Shown here in pieces: positions 19,402 through 27,849 of a stretch of DNA of 64,000 nucleotides. Source of the stretch: Actinoplanes couchii (GTDB lineage: Bacteria > Actinomycetota > Actinomycetes > Mycobacteriales > Micromonosporaceae); NCBI RefSeq assembly GCF_016862075.1, contig NZ_BOMG01000054.1:101757-165756 (forward strand). The letters are read 5' to 3'. Numbering within the stretch: position 1 is the first letter of the stretch; every line of letters starts with the position of its first letter. The notes under the pieces are model-generated. The model was not told the origin of the DNA. It did not search any database and saw only the letters and a list, made by a program, of their open reading frames with translations. The translations under genes and the position numbers were made by a program.

Positions 19402-21249
19402 CTACTGGTTCAGGGCCCACTTCTGGTTGGCGCCGGTTCCACAGGTCCAGATCTGCAGTCGGGCACCGTCGGCGGAATTGTTCCCGGTCACGTCGAGACA
19501 TTTACCGGAATAGCTGTTCACCAGTCGCTGACTGCCGTCCGGGGTCCATTTCTGCGACGTTCCGGAATGGCAGTCCCACAGATGGGTGACGGTTCCGTCG
19601 GCTGTGGACGGCCCGTCGACGTCGAGGCATTTCCCGAGCGCCCGCAGAGTGCCGTCCCCGGGCCGGCTCCACCGCTGGGCGGCGGTGCCGTTGCAGGTCC
19701 AGAGCTGCACCGCGGTGCCGTTGGCGGTGGCGGCCCCGGCCACGTCGGCGCACTTCCCGGCCAGGCCGGTGACGGTCCCGCCCGGTGCCGGGCTCCCGGT
19801 TCCGGACCAGGTGAAGGTCGCGGTGGTACGGGCCGGAAGGGTGTACACGAAGGACTGCGTACCCCAGTCGACCCGCACCGACTGGCTGCCGGTCCCGCCG
19901 TTGTGGGCGATCAGCGCCTTGGATCCGTCCGGGTTGCGCCAGGCGACGTTCGGCACCGTGCCGGAGGCGGTGCTGCCGATGCGTACCGCGCCGGGTCTGA
20001 CGAATTTGGTCAGGTGTCCGGTGGTGTAGTACTCGACCGTGTAGTCGACCTGGCCGGCCCGGGATCCGCCGTCCTGCACGGTGATCAGCCCGGTACACGT
20101 ACCGCAGCCGCCGTTGTGGGGTCCCATGCCCTGATTGAGGGCCAGGCTCCATTTGACGAGGCTGCTGCTCCAGTTCCGCGCGTAGTTGACGATGTCGGCC
20201 ATGTCCTCGTTGTGCTGGTTGCCGATCCACGTGCCGCCGGAGTGTTCGGTGGAGAATTGTTTGACCGCCGGGTAGGCGTCGTGGACCTGGCTGCCGACGG
20301 CCGGGTCACCGAAGTAGCCGTGCCAGGCGATGCCACCGAAGAGCGGGTCGTCGCGGACCCCGGCGTCGGCCAGGATCGCCGCGCCGAAGTTGGCGTAGTC
20401 GCCGTAGTTCCAGTCGTGGATCAGGACCTTGGTGGTGATGCCGGCGGCCCGGAACGCGGGGTAGACGTGGTTCTTGGTGAACTCGACGAGGCCGGACGGG
20501 TTCCAGCTCATTCCCGGGTAGTTCATCGCCGCCGGGTTGGCCGCCTGGCAGCAGTTGGGTTCGTTCTGCACCGAGACGTAGTTGATCGGCACGCCCGCGG
20601 CCTGGTAACTCTGCACGTATCTGACCAGGTACTGGGCGTACATCGGGTAGTACTCCCACTTGAGCCAGCCCATCTGGTCCATCCGGCCGTTGTCCTTCAT
20701 CCAGCCGGGCGCGCTCCACGGCACCCCCTTCACCCGTAGCGCCGGGTTGAGGGCGCGGGCCTGCTGGGTGAGCAGCCGGACGTTGGTGTCGTACCCGTTG
20801 GCGCCGAAGTCGGTCAGGTCGCAGCAGGTGTCGTCGAGCGAGACGTTGCCGGGGCGGGACAGGTCGGACGCGCCGATCGGGTTGCGGACGAACGACAGCC
20901 CGATGCCGTCGGTGGGGCTGAACAGTCTTGTCATCACCGCGTCGCGGGTGGCGGCGCTGACCGGTCCGCCGCGCAGCAGGTGGGCGGTGGTGTCGGTGAT
21001 CGACGCGCCGCCGCCCTCGAAGACCTGGTAGGTGGCGTTCTCGTCGACGGTGATCGTCTGGTTCGCGGTGCCGCCGGCCGGCCCGAAGGCGATCGGGGTC
21101 TGCTGCTGGAGACCGCGGGTGACGACCCGGCCGGCACTGTCCGATGTGGTGGTGAGGTGGATGTTCACGGTTTCGCCGGCGGCGTACGCCGGGGAACTCA
21201 GGAACGTGGCGCCGACGACAAGCGCCAGCAACGATCCGCGTCTGCGCAT
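19402..21249 (-). CDS. Secreted GH30-family glycoside hydrolase with ricin-B-type CBM13
   Basis: A 615-residue secreted glycosidase. A Sec signal peptide (RRRGSLLALVVGATFLSSPAYAA) precedes a (beta/alpha)8 GH30 domain with FEGGGASITDTTAHLL, the acid/base Glu in SVQNEPN (about residue 228) and the likely nucleophile Glu in FSTEHSGG (about 338). Residues 485-615 form a ricin-B lectin (CBM13) module with GKCLDV and QxW repeats (three subdomains). Glucosylceramidase-like or beta-1,6-glucanase activity is typical; the substrate here is unknown. AGGAG precedes the ATG at 21249. A LacI-family regulator 84 bp upstream on the same strand probably controls it. Confidence 0.92.
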   Translation of the reverse strand: MRRRGSLLALVVGATFLSSPAYAAGETVNIHLTTTSDSAGRVVTRGLQQQTPIAFGPAGGTANQTITVDENATYQVFEGGGASITDTTAHLLRGGPVSAATRDAVMTRLFSPTDGIGLSFVRNPIGASDLSRPGNVSLDDTCCDLTDFGANGYDTNVRLLTQQARALNPALRVKGVPWSAPGWMKDNGRMDQMGWLKWEYYPMYAQYLVRYVQSYQAAGVPINYVSVQNEPNCCQAANPAAMNYPGMSWNPSGLVEFTKNHVYPAFRAAGITTKVLIHDWNYGDYANFGAAILADAGVRDDPLFGGIAWHGYFGDPAVGSQVHDAYPAVKQFSTEHSGGTWIGNQHNEDMADIVNYARNWSSSLVKWSLALNQGMGPHNGGCGTCTGLITVQDGGSRAGQVDYTVEYYTTGHLTKFVRPGAVRIGSTASGTVPNVAWRNPDGSKALIAHNGGTGSQSVRVDWGTQSFVYTLPARTTATFTWSGTGSPAPGGTVTGLAGKCADVAGAATANGTAVQLWTCNGTAAQRWSRPGDGTLRALGKCLDVDGPSTADGTVTHLWDCHSGTSQKWTPDGSQRLVNSYSGKCLDVTGNNSADGARLQIWTCGTGANQKWALNQ

Positions 21250-21275
21250 GTGGACTCCTGCTACACGGGGGAAGG

Positions 21276-21298
21276 TAACAGGAAGGAAACCTCTGTTA
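21276..21298. promoter_or_regulatory. Candidate operator in the GH30 promoter region
   Basis: TAACAG (21276-21281) and CTGTTA (21293-21298) form an inverted repeat 27 bp upstream of the GH30 start, in the gap between it and the LacI-type regulator gene. It is a plausible regulator site, though it does not contain the typical central CG of LacI-family operators. Confidence 0.35.
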
Positions 21299-21333
21299 AT
21301 TCGAGTCGGTCAATGCATTCGCGGACCGCGCGG

Positions 21334-22362
21334 TCACGTCCCGGTTCCGGAACCGTGAAACACGTCAGGAACCGGCCCGGTCGACTCCCGGACCACCAAC
21401 TCGGTCGCCAACTCCACGTGCAGCGCGTCCAGCCGGTGCCCGCCCAGCATCCGCAGCAGCAGGTGCACCGCCATCCGCCCCATCTCCTCCAGGGGCTGCC
21501 GGACCGTCGTCAGCATCGGCCGGCACGCCCGGCCCAGCTCGATGTCGTCGAACCCGGCGACGGACAGGTCGGCCGGCACCCGCAGCCCCCGTTCGGCGGC
21601 CGCCCGCAGCGCCCCGATCGCCATCTTGTCGTTGAAGGCCAGCAGCGCGGTCGGCCGGTCCGGCAGGTCCAGCAGCTCGGCGGCGGCCCGGTGCCCGAGC
21701 GCGGTGGTCGGCTCGGCGACGAACCGGGTCAGCTCCGGGTCCGGCAGCACCCCCGCGTCGGCGAGCGGGGCCAGATAACCGGCGAACCGGCTCTCCCCGG
21801 CCAGCCAGTCCCGCGGCCCGCCGATGATGCCGATCCGCCGGTGACCGAGACCGATCAGGTGGGCGGTGAGTTGCCGGGCGCCGGAGAAGTGTGCGGCGGA
21901 GACGGCCGCCAGGTTCCGCGGCGGTGGTGTCCGCGGGTCGAGCACCACGAACGGGAAACCCCGGTCCCGCAGCCGGACCAGCTCGGCGCCGGGCTCCGGC
22001 GGCAGGATCAGCACCGCGCCGGCCACGTCCCGGCGGCCGGTCAGGGTGGTCAGCACGTGCTCGCGCTGGGCCGACACCCCCGCGTTCAGCACCACCGGGA
22101 GATGGTGCGGTTCCAGGGCCTCGGCGACCGCGGAGACGATCAGCCCGAAGTAGTCGGTCAGCACGTAGGGGCAGCGCACGAAGATTCCGGTGGCCCGCTC
22201 GCCCCGCCGCCGCGGCGCCTGCCCGCCCAGCTCACCGAGGGCGGACAGGACCCGGTCCCGGGTGTCCGGCGCGACGTTGGCCCGGCCGTTCAGCACCCGG
22301 GAGACGGTGGCGATGGACAGTCCGGTACGGGTGGCGACGTCCCGTACGGTGGCTCGGGTCAC
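21334..22362 (-). CDS. LacI-family transcriptional regulator
   Basis: A 342-residue repressor with the N-terminal helix-turn-helix TVRDVATRTGLSIATVSRVLNG, the hinge region, and a periplasmic-binding-protein-like sensor domain (GIIGGPRDWLAGESRFAGYL; LLAFNDKMAIGALRAA; VAGFDDIELGRACRPMLTTVRQP). It would bind a sugar effector and control nearby glycan-degradation genes, most likely the GH30 gene downstream on the same strand. The start is GTG at 22362, overlapping the stop of the small membrane protein gene (GTGA), so the two are coupled. Confidence 0.93.
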   Translation of the reverse strand: MTRATVRDVATRTGLSIATVSRVLNGRANVAPDTRDRVLSALGELGGQAPRRRGERATGIFVRCPYVLTDYFGLIVSAVAEALEPHHLPVVLNAGVSAQREHVLTTLTGRRDVAGAVLILPPEPGAELVRLRDRGFPFVVLDPRTPPPRNLAAVSAAHFSGARQLTAHLIGLGHRRIGIIGGPRDWLAGESRFAGYLAPLADAGVLPDPELTRFVAEPTTALGHRAAAELLDLPDRPTALLAFNDKMAIGALRAAAERGLRVPADLSVAGFDDIELGRACRPMLTTVRQPLEEMGRMAVHLLLRMLGGHRLDALHVELATELVVRESTGPVPDVFHGSGTGT

Positions 22363-22598
22363 TTCGTGGACGATACGACCTCACGTCGGCGCCAGCGCAC
22401 CACGGATCCGTAGAGATACATCGCGGCCAGCACCGCGGGACCGAGGGACACGGCGAGCACGCCGATCAGGCTCGGGCCGCCCCAGTGCCCGGCATAGGTG
22501 GACGGATCGGTCAGGTCGATCAGGAACGGCTCGGCCACGCCGCGCACGACCACGGCCGCCGCGACGAGCAGCGCGAGCACCTTGAGCAGCATGTTCAT
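22359..22598 (-). CDS. Small two-helix membrane protein
   Basis: About 79 residues, unrecognised. It has two hydrophobic helices (LLKVLALLVAAAVVVRGVA and SLIGVLAVSLGPAVLAAMYLYG) separated by a short polar loop, with a basic C-terminal WRRREV. The start is unclear because no Shine-Dalgarno is visible; the ATG at 22598 is given, and 22592 is the alternative. The open frame extends another 108 codons, but those residues are low complexity and unlike coding sequence. Its stop overlaps the LacI gene start, which supports translation. Confidence 0.6.
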   Translation of the reverse strand: MNMLLKVLALLVAAAVVVRGVAEPFLIDLTDPSTYAGHWGGPSLIGVLAVSLGPAVLAAMYLYGSVVRWRRREVVSSTK

Positions 22599-22990
22599 GT
22601 ATTCGACGGTAGGCACGGCGATCACCGGCCGCATCGGGATGATCCCGGATACGGCCCCTAGGATCGCGGCGTGCTGAAATCTCGTGGCGCCCGTTCTCCA
22701 CCCGTACGCCGCAGGGATCGTCGCTCTGTCCTGGTGTTGGGGTGCCGAACTCTTCCCGCTCACCGGGATCCCGGCGGCGCTGTCGGCGGAGAGCCGGCTC
22801 GCCCGGCCGGCCCCGGGCACGTCGTTCGACCCGCTCGACCTGCTCTGGTATCCGCTCGGGGTGATCCCGTTCGGGCCGTCCATCGTCTGCTTCGGAACAA
22901 CTGACAAACATCGAAAATCCACTATTGCTTTCGTACGTCCGGGCCGCCAGGCTGAGCGCGTTTGTTACCGACTGGTAAGGAGCACGGCTC
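22599..22990. other. 392-bp stretch without a confident gene
   Basis: Several frames are open here, including a plus-strand frame from 22684 with a hydrophobic, Trp-containing beginning (LHPYAAGIVALSWCWGAELF), but none has a ribosome binding site or family similarity, and that frame runs into the next gene out of phase. The 3' end (22930-22990) is the promoter and AAGGAG site of the NPP1 gene. Confidence 0.5.
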
Positions 22991-23770
22991 ATGGCCCCCA
23001 ACATGATCCCCGCCGGTGCGCGACGAACGGCGCTGGTCGCCGCCGCCGCCCTCGCTCTGGTCGCCGCCGCCGCGTCCCCCGCGCTGGCCGCGCCCCCGGC
23101 GAAGCTGCCCGGCAACGCCGAGGCGATCGAGACCAAGTGGCAGCCGGCGTACGACTACGACACCGACGGTTGCTACCCGACCCCGGCGATCGGCCCGACC
23201 GGAACCGTCAACGGCGGGCTCAACCCGACCGGATCGCTCAGCGGCGACTGCCACGACACGTCCGATCTGGACAACACCAACGGCTACTCGCGCTACAAGT
23301 GCAACAACGGGTGGTGCGCGATCGCGTACGGCCTCTACTTCGAGAAGGACCAGGCGCTCGCCAACAGCTCCATCGGCGGCCACCGCCACGACTGGGAGCA
23401 CGTGGTCGTCTGGGTGCAGAACGACGTCGCGAAGTACGTCGCCACCTCGGCACACGGCGACTTCTCGATCTCCGCCGCGAGCAGCGTGCGCTGGTCCGGC
23501 AACAACCCGAAGATCGTCTACCACAAGGACGGCATCAGCACGCACACCTTCCGGCTCGCCGGCAGCAACGACGAGCCGCCGGAGAACGCGTACGGCACCT
23601 GGCGGTTCCCGACGCTGGTGGGCTGGAACGGGTACCCCTCGACCAGCATCCGGACCACGTTGAGCAACTATGACTTCGGCAGCGCGAACTTCGGCCTGAA
23701 GGACGCCAACTTCGTCAACCTGATCACCGAGGCGATGCCCGCCGGCATCTCCTTCAACCCCTCCGCCTGA
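22991..23770 (+). CDS. Secreted NPP1-family (necrosis-inducing-like) protein
   Basis: A 259-residue secreted protein with signal peptide (RRTALVAAAALALVAAAASPALAA) and the NPP1/NLP signature GHRHDWEHVVVW (about residues 128-139), the metal-binding heptapeptide of Nep1-like proteins. Two Cys pairs (GDCHD and KCNNGWC) suggest disulfides. Eukaryote-associated members bind plant sphingolipids and are cytolytic; many saprophytic actinomycetes also carry them, with no demonstrated role. The start is ATG at 22991 with AAGGAG 9 bp upstream. It precedes a CBM6-like surface protein by 35 bp, probably in one transcript. Confidence 0.9.
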   Translation: MAPNMIPAGARRTALVAAAALALVAAAASPALAAPPAKLPGNAEAIETKWQPAYDYDTDGCYPTPAIGPTGTVNGGLNPTGSLSGDCHDTSDLDNTNGYSRYKCNNGWCAIAYGLYFEKDQALANSSIGGHRHDWEHVVVWVQNDVAKYVATSAHGDFSISAASSVRWSGNNPKIVYHKDGISTHTFRLAGSNDEPPENAYGTWRFPTLVGWNGYPSTSIRTTLSNYDFGSANFGLKDANFVNLITEAMPAGISFNPSA

Positions 23771-23805
23771 CCCGGCGTTCGATCCCCTTTTCCCCGAGGA
23801 AGTGC

Positions 23806-24615
23806 ATGGCCAGCAGGCATCGCGTGTGGCGTCTCTCCGGCGGTTCGGTTCTGGCCGCCGCCCCGTGGGTCGTCATCTTCAGTGGCGTCCTCGCCCTCGC
23901 CGTCCTGCTGGCCGTCACCCTCTGGGCCACCCTGCGACCGGATCCGGACGTCGCCCGCAACGCCGGCGGGGCGGAGATCTTCACACCCGCCCGGCCCGGC
24001 GCCGTCGCGTCCGGTTCCCCGGCGGTCTCCCCGCCACCGCCGCGCCCACCGGCCGGGGACGCGGCCGCCGGGCCCTCCGCGCGGGGTGCCGTCTCCCCCG
24101 CCGCGCCGGCCGCGACCGGCACCACCACCGCCGGGGCGTCCCCGGCGAAGAGCACCGCGGCGACCACAAAACCGGCCACGGCTGCCACCACGGCGACCGC
24201 GACGCCGGCCCGGGACGCGTTCGCCGTCATCCGGGCCACGTCGTCCGACGCCCGCAAGGGTGTGGCCGTGATGGCCGGTGACGAGGGCGGCACGGCGCTC
24301 GGCCCGATCGGTCCCGGCGACTGGATCCGCTACGACGACGTCGACTTCGGAGCGTCCGGCCCGGTCGACTTCGTGGCCCGCCTCTCCTCGGGCCTCACCG
24401 GCGGCGGCAGCGGCCTGGTCCAGATCCGTCTGGGCAGCACCGGCGCCACCCCGATCGGCGACTTCGCCGTCGACAACACCGGCGGCTGGCAGTCCTGGCG
24501 CTCGGTACCCGGCAACGTGTCCCGCCCGACCGGCGTCCACGACGTGTACCTGACCTTCACCAGCGCCCAGCCGTCCGATTTCGTGGCGATCAGCTGGTTC
24601 ACCTTCCGCCACTGA
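23806..24615 (+). CDS. Membrane-anchored CBM6-like carbohydrate-binding protein
   Basis: A 269-residue protein: basic N-terminus, one transmembrane helix (VVIFSGVLALAVLLAVTLWATL, about residues 22-43), an ~85-residue Ala/Thr/Pro linker, and a C-terminal ~130-residue beta-sandwich. The sandwich has typical carbohydrate-binding module family 6 features (IGPGDWIRYDDVDFG, VQIRLGS, GGWQSWRSV, GVHDVYLTF). It would display a glycan-binding domain on the outside of the cell. No catalytic domain is present. GAGGAAG precedes the ATG. The neighbouring NPP1-like and GH30/CBM13 genes give a small extracellular glycan-interaction group. Confidence 0.88.
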   Translation: MASRHRVWRLSGGSVLAAAPWVVIFSGVLALAVLLAVTLWATLRPDPDVARNAGGAEIFTPARPGAVASGSPAVSPPPPRPPAGDAAAGPSARGAVSPAAPAATGTTTAGASPAKSTAATTKPATAATTATATPARDAFAVIRATSSDARKGVAVMAGDEGGTALGPIGPGDWIRYDDVDFGASGPVDFVARLSSGLTGGGSGLVQIRLGSTGATPIGDFAVDNTGGWQSWRSVPGNVSRPTGVHDVYLTFTSAQPSDFVAISWFTFRH

Positions 24616-25001
24616 GGCATGGTCGATCGGTGTGGTGCCCGACCCGACGTCATCTCGGCAAATACCTAAAACACAAACAAGACAATATTTGCCGTACGAG
24701 CGACAAAACGCTTCGCGACAACGGCCCGCTTCGACCCTGGCCACACCCTTCGTGACGGTCGTTTCACGCGCTGGTGAGAGCTTTTTTCACAAGTTGCCCG
24801 GAACCCGAAATAGCCGGGTTTTGGCTGACTCATACCTCCAGCGAATCGCGACGGACAAATTGTGCGACAACAATGGGGAATCCATCGCAGATCATAAATC
24901 CCGCTGTGCCCAGGAAGATCAGCCCGGAGGAGAGGACGCACGCGTGACCGCAAGATCCCACCGTCGGCATCCGACTCGGTTCGCGGGGGCGGTGATGACC
25001 G
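24616..25001. other. 386-bp AT-richer intergenic region upstream of the P-loop kinase
   Basis: No convincing coding frame. The region is visibly richer in A/T than its flanks, with short A- and T-tracts (for example at 24783-24787) and a small hairpin (AACCCG at 24802-24807 pairing with CGGGTT at 24815-24820, then TT). It likely holds the end of the CBM6 transcript and the promoter of the downstream kinase. Confidence 0.5.
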
Positions 25002-25496
25002 GTGCCTAGACGACTGATCATCACGCGTGGCCTGCCGGCGGCAGGCAAGACCACCCGGGCCCTGCGCTGGGTCGCCGAAGACCCGGAACGACGGGCCAGG
25101 GTGGGCACCGACCAGATCGCCGCGATGCTGCACCCGCAGATCCTGGTCGGCGCCGACAACGACTACACGATGCTGTACGCCTTACGGGAACAGCTGGTGG
25201 TGAACGCCGCGATCGAGGCCCTGCTGCGCTCCGGCCTGGACGTGGTCTGCGACGACACGTTCCTCCTCCCGCACTACCTCGAAACAGCTCGCGACCTGGC
25301 CGAACGATGCGGGGCCGACCTGGTCCTGTGGGACATGACCGATGTGGACGTGGAGGTGTGCATCGCCCGCGACGAACAACGCGGGCGCAACGGCGGGCGG
25401 GCGGTCGGCGAGCAGATCATCCGCAACAAACATCGCCTCTACCGGGAGAACGCCCCCCTGGTCCCGGTGGGCGCGACAACCGGCATCGAGGGCTGA
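25002..25496 (+). CDS. P-loop (polynucleotide-kinase-like) AAA/zeta-toxin-type kinase
   Basis: A 164-residue NTP-binding protein starting LIITRGLPAAGKTTRALRW, with a textbook Walker A (GLPAAGKT, residues 10-17), a Walker B-like VVCDDTFLL (about residue 82) and a lid-like RDEQRGRNGG segment. It resembles small polynucleotide or uncharacterised kinases; the substrate is unknown. It contains a rare TTA leucine codon at 25182-25184, which in actinomycetes generally makes translation depend on the developmental bldA tRNA. GTG at 25002 is used as start. A strong hairpin follows the stop. Confidence 0.85.
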   Translation: MPRRLIITRGLPAAGKTTRALRWVAEDPERRARVGTDQIAAMLHPQILVGADNDYTMLYALREQLVVNAAIEALLRSGLDVVCDDTFLLPHYLETARDLAERCGADLVLWDMTDVDVEVCIARDEQRGRNGGRAVGEQIIRNKHRLYRENAPLVPVGATTGIEG

Positions 25497-25516
25497 AGCC
25501 ATCGAAAGCCACTGAA

Positions 25517-25549
25517 GACGGTTGTCGAGTGCTCTTCTCGGCAACCGTC
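25517..25549. terminator. Terminator hairpin after the kinase gene
   Basis: A 13-bp stem with one G-T pair (GACGGTTGTCGAG / CTCGGCAACCGTC) and a 7-nt loop, 20 bp after the stop codon; it also faces the end of the MurG-like remnant. Confidence 0.8.
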
Positions 25550-25555
25550 CGGGAC

Positions 25556-25844
25556 CTAGATTGCGGCGCCCGCCTCGGCCAGGTGCCGGGCCGTGACACG
25601 CTGCTCGTCACCGGCCGAGACCGGGTACGGGACCAGGATGCGGGCCCTTGCCCAGGGCGGTGAGTTCGGCGACCGTGCCGGCGCCGCTGCGGGCCACCAC
25701 GACGGCCGCGGCGGCCGGCACGTCCGGCAGCTCGTCGTGGATGAGGTCGACGACGTGACAGCGGTGCGCCAGGCGGGCCGGGAGCGAACCCACCGGGAGC
25801 GCGCAGCCGGTGACCCGGGCCGCCGAGACCGCGCCGGACATCAT
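25556..25844 (-). pseudogene. MurG-like glycosyltransferase remnant, frameshifted and truncated
   Basis: On the minus strand one frame reads LIHDELPD, then VVVARSGAGTVAELTALGK, the UDP-GlcNAc-binding region of MurG-type GT28 enzymes. At about 25643-25647 one extra base breaks the frame; the next frame continues RILVPYPVSAGDEQ and ARHLAEAGAAI and then stops at 25556. The preceding part (VTGCALPVGSLPARLAHRCHVVD) is shorter than in intact MurG, indicating an internal deletion, and the whole N-terminal domain is missing. A single sequencing error could explain the frameshift but not the truncation. The fragment abuts the alpha/beta hydrolase stop codon and marks the probable left edge of the natural product locus. 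Confidence 0.72.
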
Positions 25845-26641
25845 GACGCGGTGGCGGCGCCCTCGCGCAGGAAGGTGAGCATGACGTCGTTGACGGCGTC
25901 CGGGTTCTCCAGGAAACCGAGATGACCGCAGCCGGGGATGCCGACGTGCCGGGCTCCGGGAATGGCCTCGGCGACCTCCCGGCCGAGATGCTCGGGTGTC
26001 GTGACGTCGTCGGCGAACGAGACGACGAGTGCCGGCGTGGTGATCCGCCGGTAGGCCGCGAGCCGGTCGGGCAGCAGGGTGCTGGTGAGCTGGGACCGAT
26101 AGCCCGGGCCGGCCGCCACCGGTTGTTCGAGCATCGCCAGCCAGTCGTCGGCGCGCCTGTCGTCGGCGAGCGTCAGTGGGGAGAGGTTGAGCAGGGCCCG
26201 CAGCACGCCACGCTCCGCCGAGGACAATCCGCCGCCGTCCAGTTCGGCCTGCACCATGGCCCGGCGCAGCACGTCGGTGCGGCCACGGGTGGCCAGCAGG
26301 ATCACCTGCCGGACCGCCTCCGGGTGGGCCAGCGCCAACTCCTGGGCGATCATCGCGCCCATCGAGACGCCGATGACCCGGCACCCGGTCAGACCGGCCC
26401 CGGTGATCAGCGCGAGGGTGTCGGCCACCATGTCGTCGAGTGTGAACGCGTCGACGGTCTCCGGCCCGGTGCCCCGATTGTCGAACGTCACCACCTGGTA
26501 TCCGGCCCGGACCAGGGCCGGCACCTGGTACAGCCGCCAGGTCGCGGCACGGCCGCCGCACCCGTTGATCAGCAGCACCGGCTCACCCTCGCCGTGGACG
26601 GTGTACTCCAGGCGCCGGCCATCGGTCATGATGCTGGGCAT
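25841..26641 (-). CDS. Alpha/beta hydrolase
   Basis: A 266-residue hydrolase with nucleophile elbow GVSMGAMIAQ (Ser about residue 98), oxyanion region INGCGGRAATW, acid region VSFADDVTTPEHLG and catalytic His in GCGHLGFLENPD. The fold is that of small esterases and enol-lactonases rather than the GHSxGG type II thioesterases of NRPS systems, so an editing role is possible but not supported by motif. The ATG at 26641 has GGAGG 5 bp upstream. It is 22 bp downstream of mbtH on the same strand, hence probably cotranscribed and part of the cluster. Confidence 0.88.
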   Translation of the reverse strand: MPSIMTDGRRLEYTVHGEGEPVLLINGCGGRAATWRLYQVPALVRAGYQVVTFDNRGTGPETVDAFTLDDMVADTLALITGAGLTGCRVIGVSMGAMIAQELALAHPEAVRQVILLATRGRTDVLRRAMVQAELDGGGLSSAERGVLRALLNLSPLTLADDRRADDWLAMLEQPVAAGPGYRSQLTSTLLPDRLAAYRRITTPALVVSFADDVTTPEHLGREVAEAIPGARHVGIPGCGHLGFLENPDAVNDVMLTFLREGAATAS

Positions 26642-26663
26642 GTGACCTCCCCCGGAACGGGTT

Positions 26664-26861
26664 TCAGTTGTCGGGGGTGCTCGGGCGCAGGCCGGTCCAG
26701 GACCGTCCGACATGGTCGAGGCACTCGGATCGCCCGGCGGGCCCGAACCGCGTGGTCCAGCCGGCCGGAACGGCGATCAGGCCGGGCCACAGCGAATGAC
26801 GGCCCTCCGCGTCGGTGAGCACCACGAAGGTGCTCCCGGCGTCATCAAGGATCTTGGTCAC
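26664..26861 (-). CDS. MbtH-family NRPS chaperone
   Basis: A 65-residue MbtH-like protein, which binds NRPS adenylation domains and supports their folding or activity. The signature residues are visible: FVVLTDAEGRHSLWP, PAGW, the SECLDHV helix, and WTGLRP near the end, where the usual Asp of WTDxRP is Gly. The GTG at 26861 is the start, with GGAG about 7 bp upstream; the open frame extends 37 codons further but without family similarity. It is the only MbtH in the window and is likely to serve the four NRPS proteins to the right. Confidence 0.92.
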   Translation of the reverse strand: MTKILDDAGSTFVVLTDAEGRHSLWPGLIAVPAGWTTRFGPAGRSECLDHVGRSWTGLRPSTPDN

Positions 26862-27849
26862 AAGAACGCTCCGTTCACGCGGGACCTGGTCGAACGGGGC
26901 CGACACGCGCCGGAAATTGCGAACCTGCTCACGGAAGGGCACGGTGAACAGCCGGAATGAGACGTCTCGCAAACGCTCACAGCCATCGGAAAATCTCGAT
27001 ACAAGCGCAACGCCCCCGCAGACAATTGCTTTTTAATGCCTCTATCAGCTACCGCTGATTCGGATTTTATCACGGGCTTCGATCTTGCGTCAATGCCCGA
27101 TCAAAAATGGTCGGCGACCCTTCGTTCAATGCCGTTCGGTCCATTAAGGACCAAGCTCGATAAGGTATGTGATCTCGATACCGGCGAGCACTGGCCGCCT
27201 GCCTCGTACTGTCCCCCACAGGCCTGTGCAACCTGAAACTTTGCTAGGAAAATCGGCGCACCGATCGTATGCAACACCCCCAAATCACCCACCCGGGTTG
27301 CCATCAAACCGGAAGCAGTACGGATAAATCGCATTTGCCGAGCGGTGACCAGACAGTCAAGACCTGGAGCTACACTCCGACACCGGCAAGGGATCGACGG
27401 ACGGCAACCGGCGGCCCCACCAGGAAGTGTGAGCGGTATCAACCACGCCGAATCGATATTGACAGGCCCACCGACCGCTGGCAGCATCGGAAAAACCGCA
27501 CCCGAAGCATGCCGGCAACACAGGAAACCGAATTCCATTCAATGCCGTCGGCTATTCAAAAGGAGTTTGGGAGCATGTAGGAGTTCGGTAATCCTATGGG
27601 TGGCACGGACGATTCCGAACGGAATTCGCCCTACCGGTCAGTGCATTTCTGCCGGGAACTGACACCACTGGGAACCTGCCAGCACCACGAGCTGGCGACA
27701 CCGGCCCCGAGGCAGGTCCGATGTGGTGGCGTGCCGACGCCCGGCAGCGATACTTCGATCACAACCAATGATCTCGGATGTGGCTGCGGAAATACGGATC
27801 CCATCCCGATGCCGAACGGATGGGATATGCACGGGGGAGATAACAAACA
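26862..27849. other. 988-bp gene-free region between mbtH and lmbU
   Basis: Visibly lower in GC than flanking genes and without a convincing coding frame; the open frames present have no family similarity and no ribosome binding sites. It must contain the divergent promoters of the mbtH and LmbU genes. A perfect GAGACGTCTC palindrome lies at 26959-26968, about 100 bp upstream of mbtH; its right half runs on as GTCTCGC, the half-site of the cluster palindrome found elsewhere. Confidence 0.6.

Noticed and set aside
22684..23673. Plus-strand frame of 329 codons overlapping the NPP1 gene
   Set aside because: Its second half is the out-of-phase shadow of the NPP1 gene; the first part has hydrophobic residues but no supporting evidence.
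24777..24830. Possible riboswitch or T-box upstream of the kinase
   Set aside because: A T-run and a small hairpin are present, but I could not assemble any known riboswitch consensus.
24632..25009. Possible 125-codon gene upstream of the P-loop kinase
   Set aside because: The sequence is AT-richer intergenic DNA with no ribosome binding site, no family similarity and an atypical composition.
27101..27538. Possible 145-codon minus-strand gene in the mbtH-lmbU gap
   Set aside because: Composition and residue content do not look coding; no start signal or recognisable motif.
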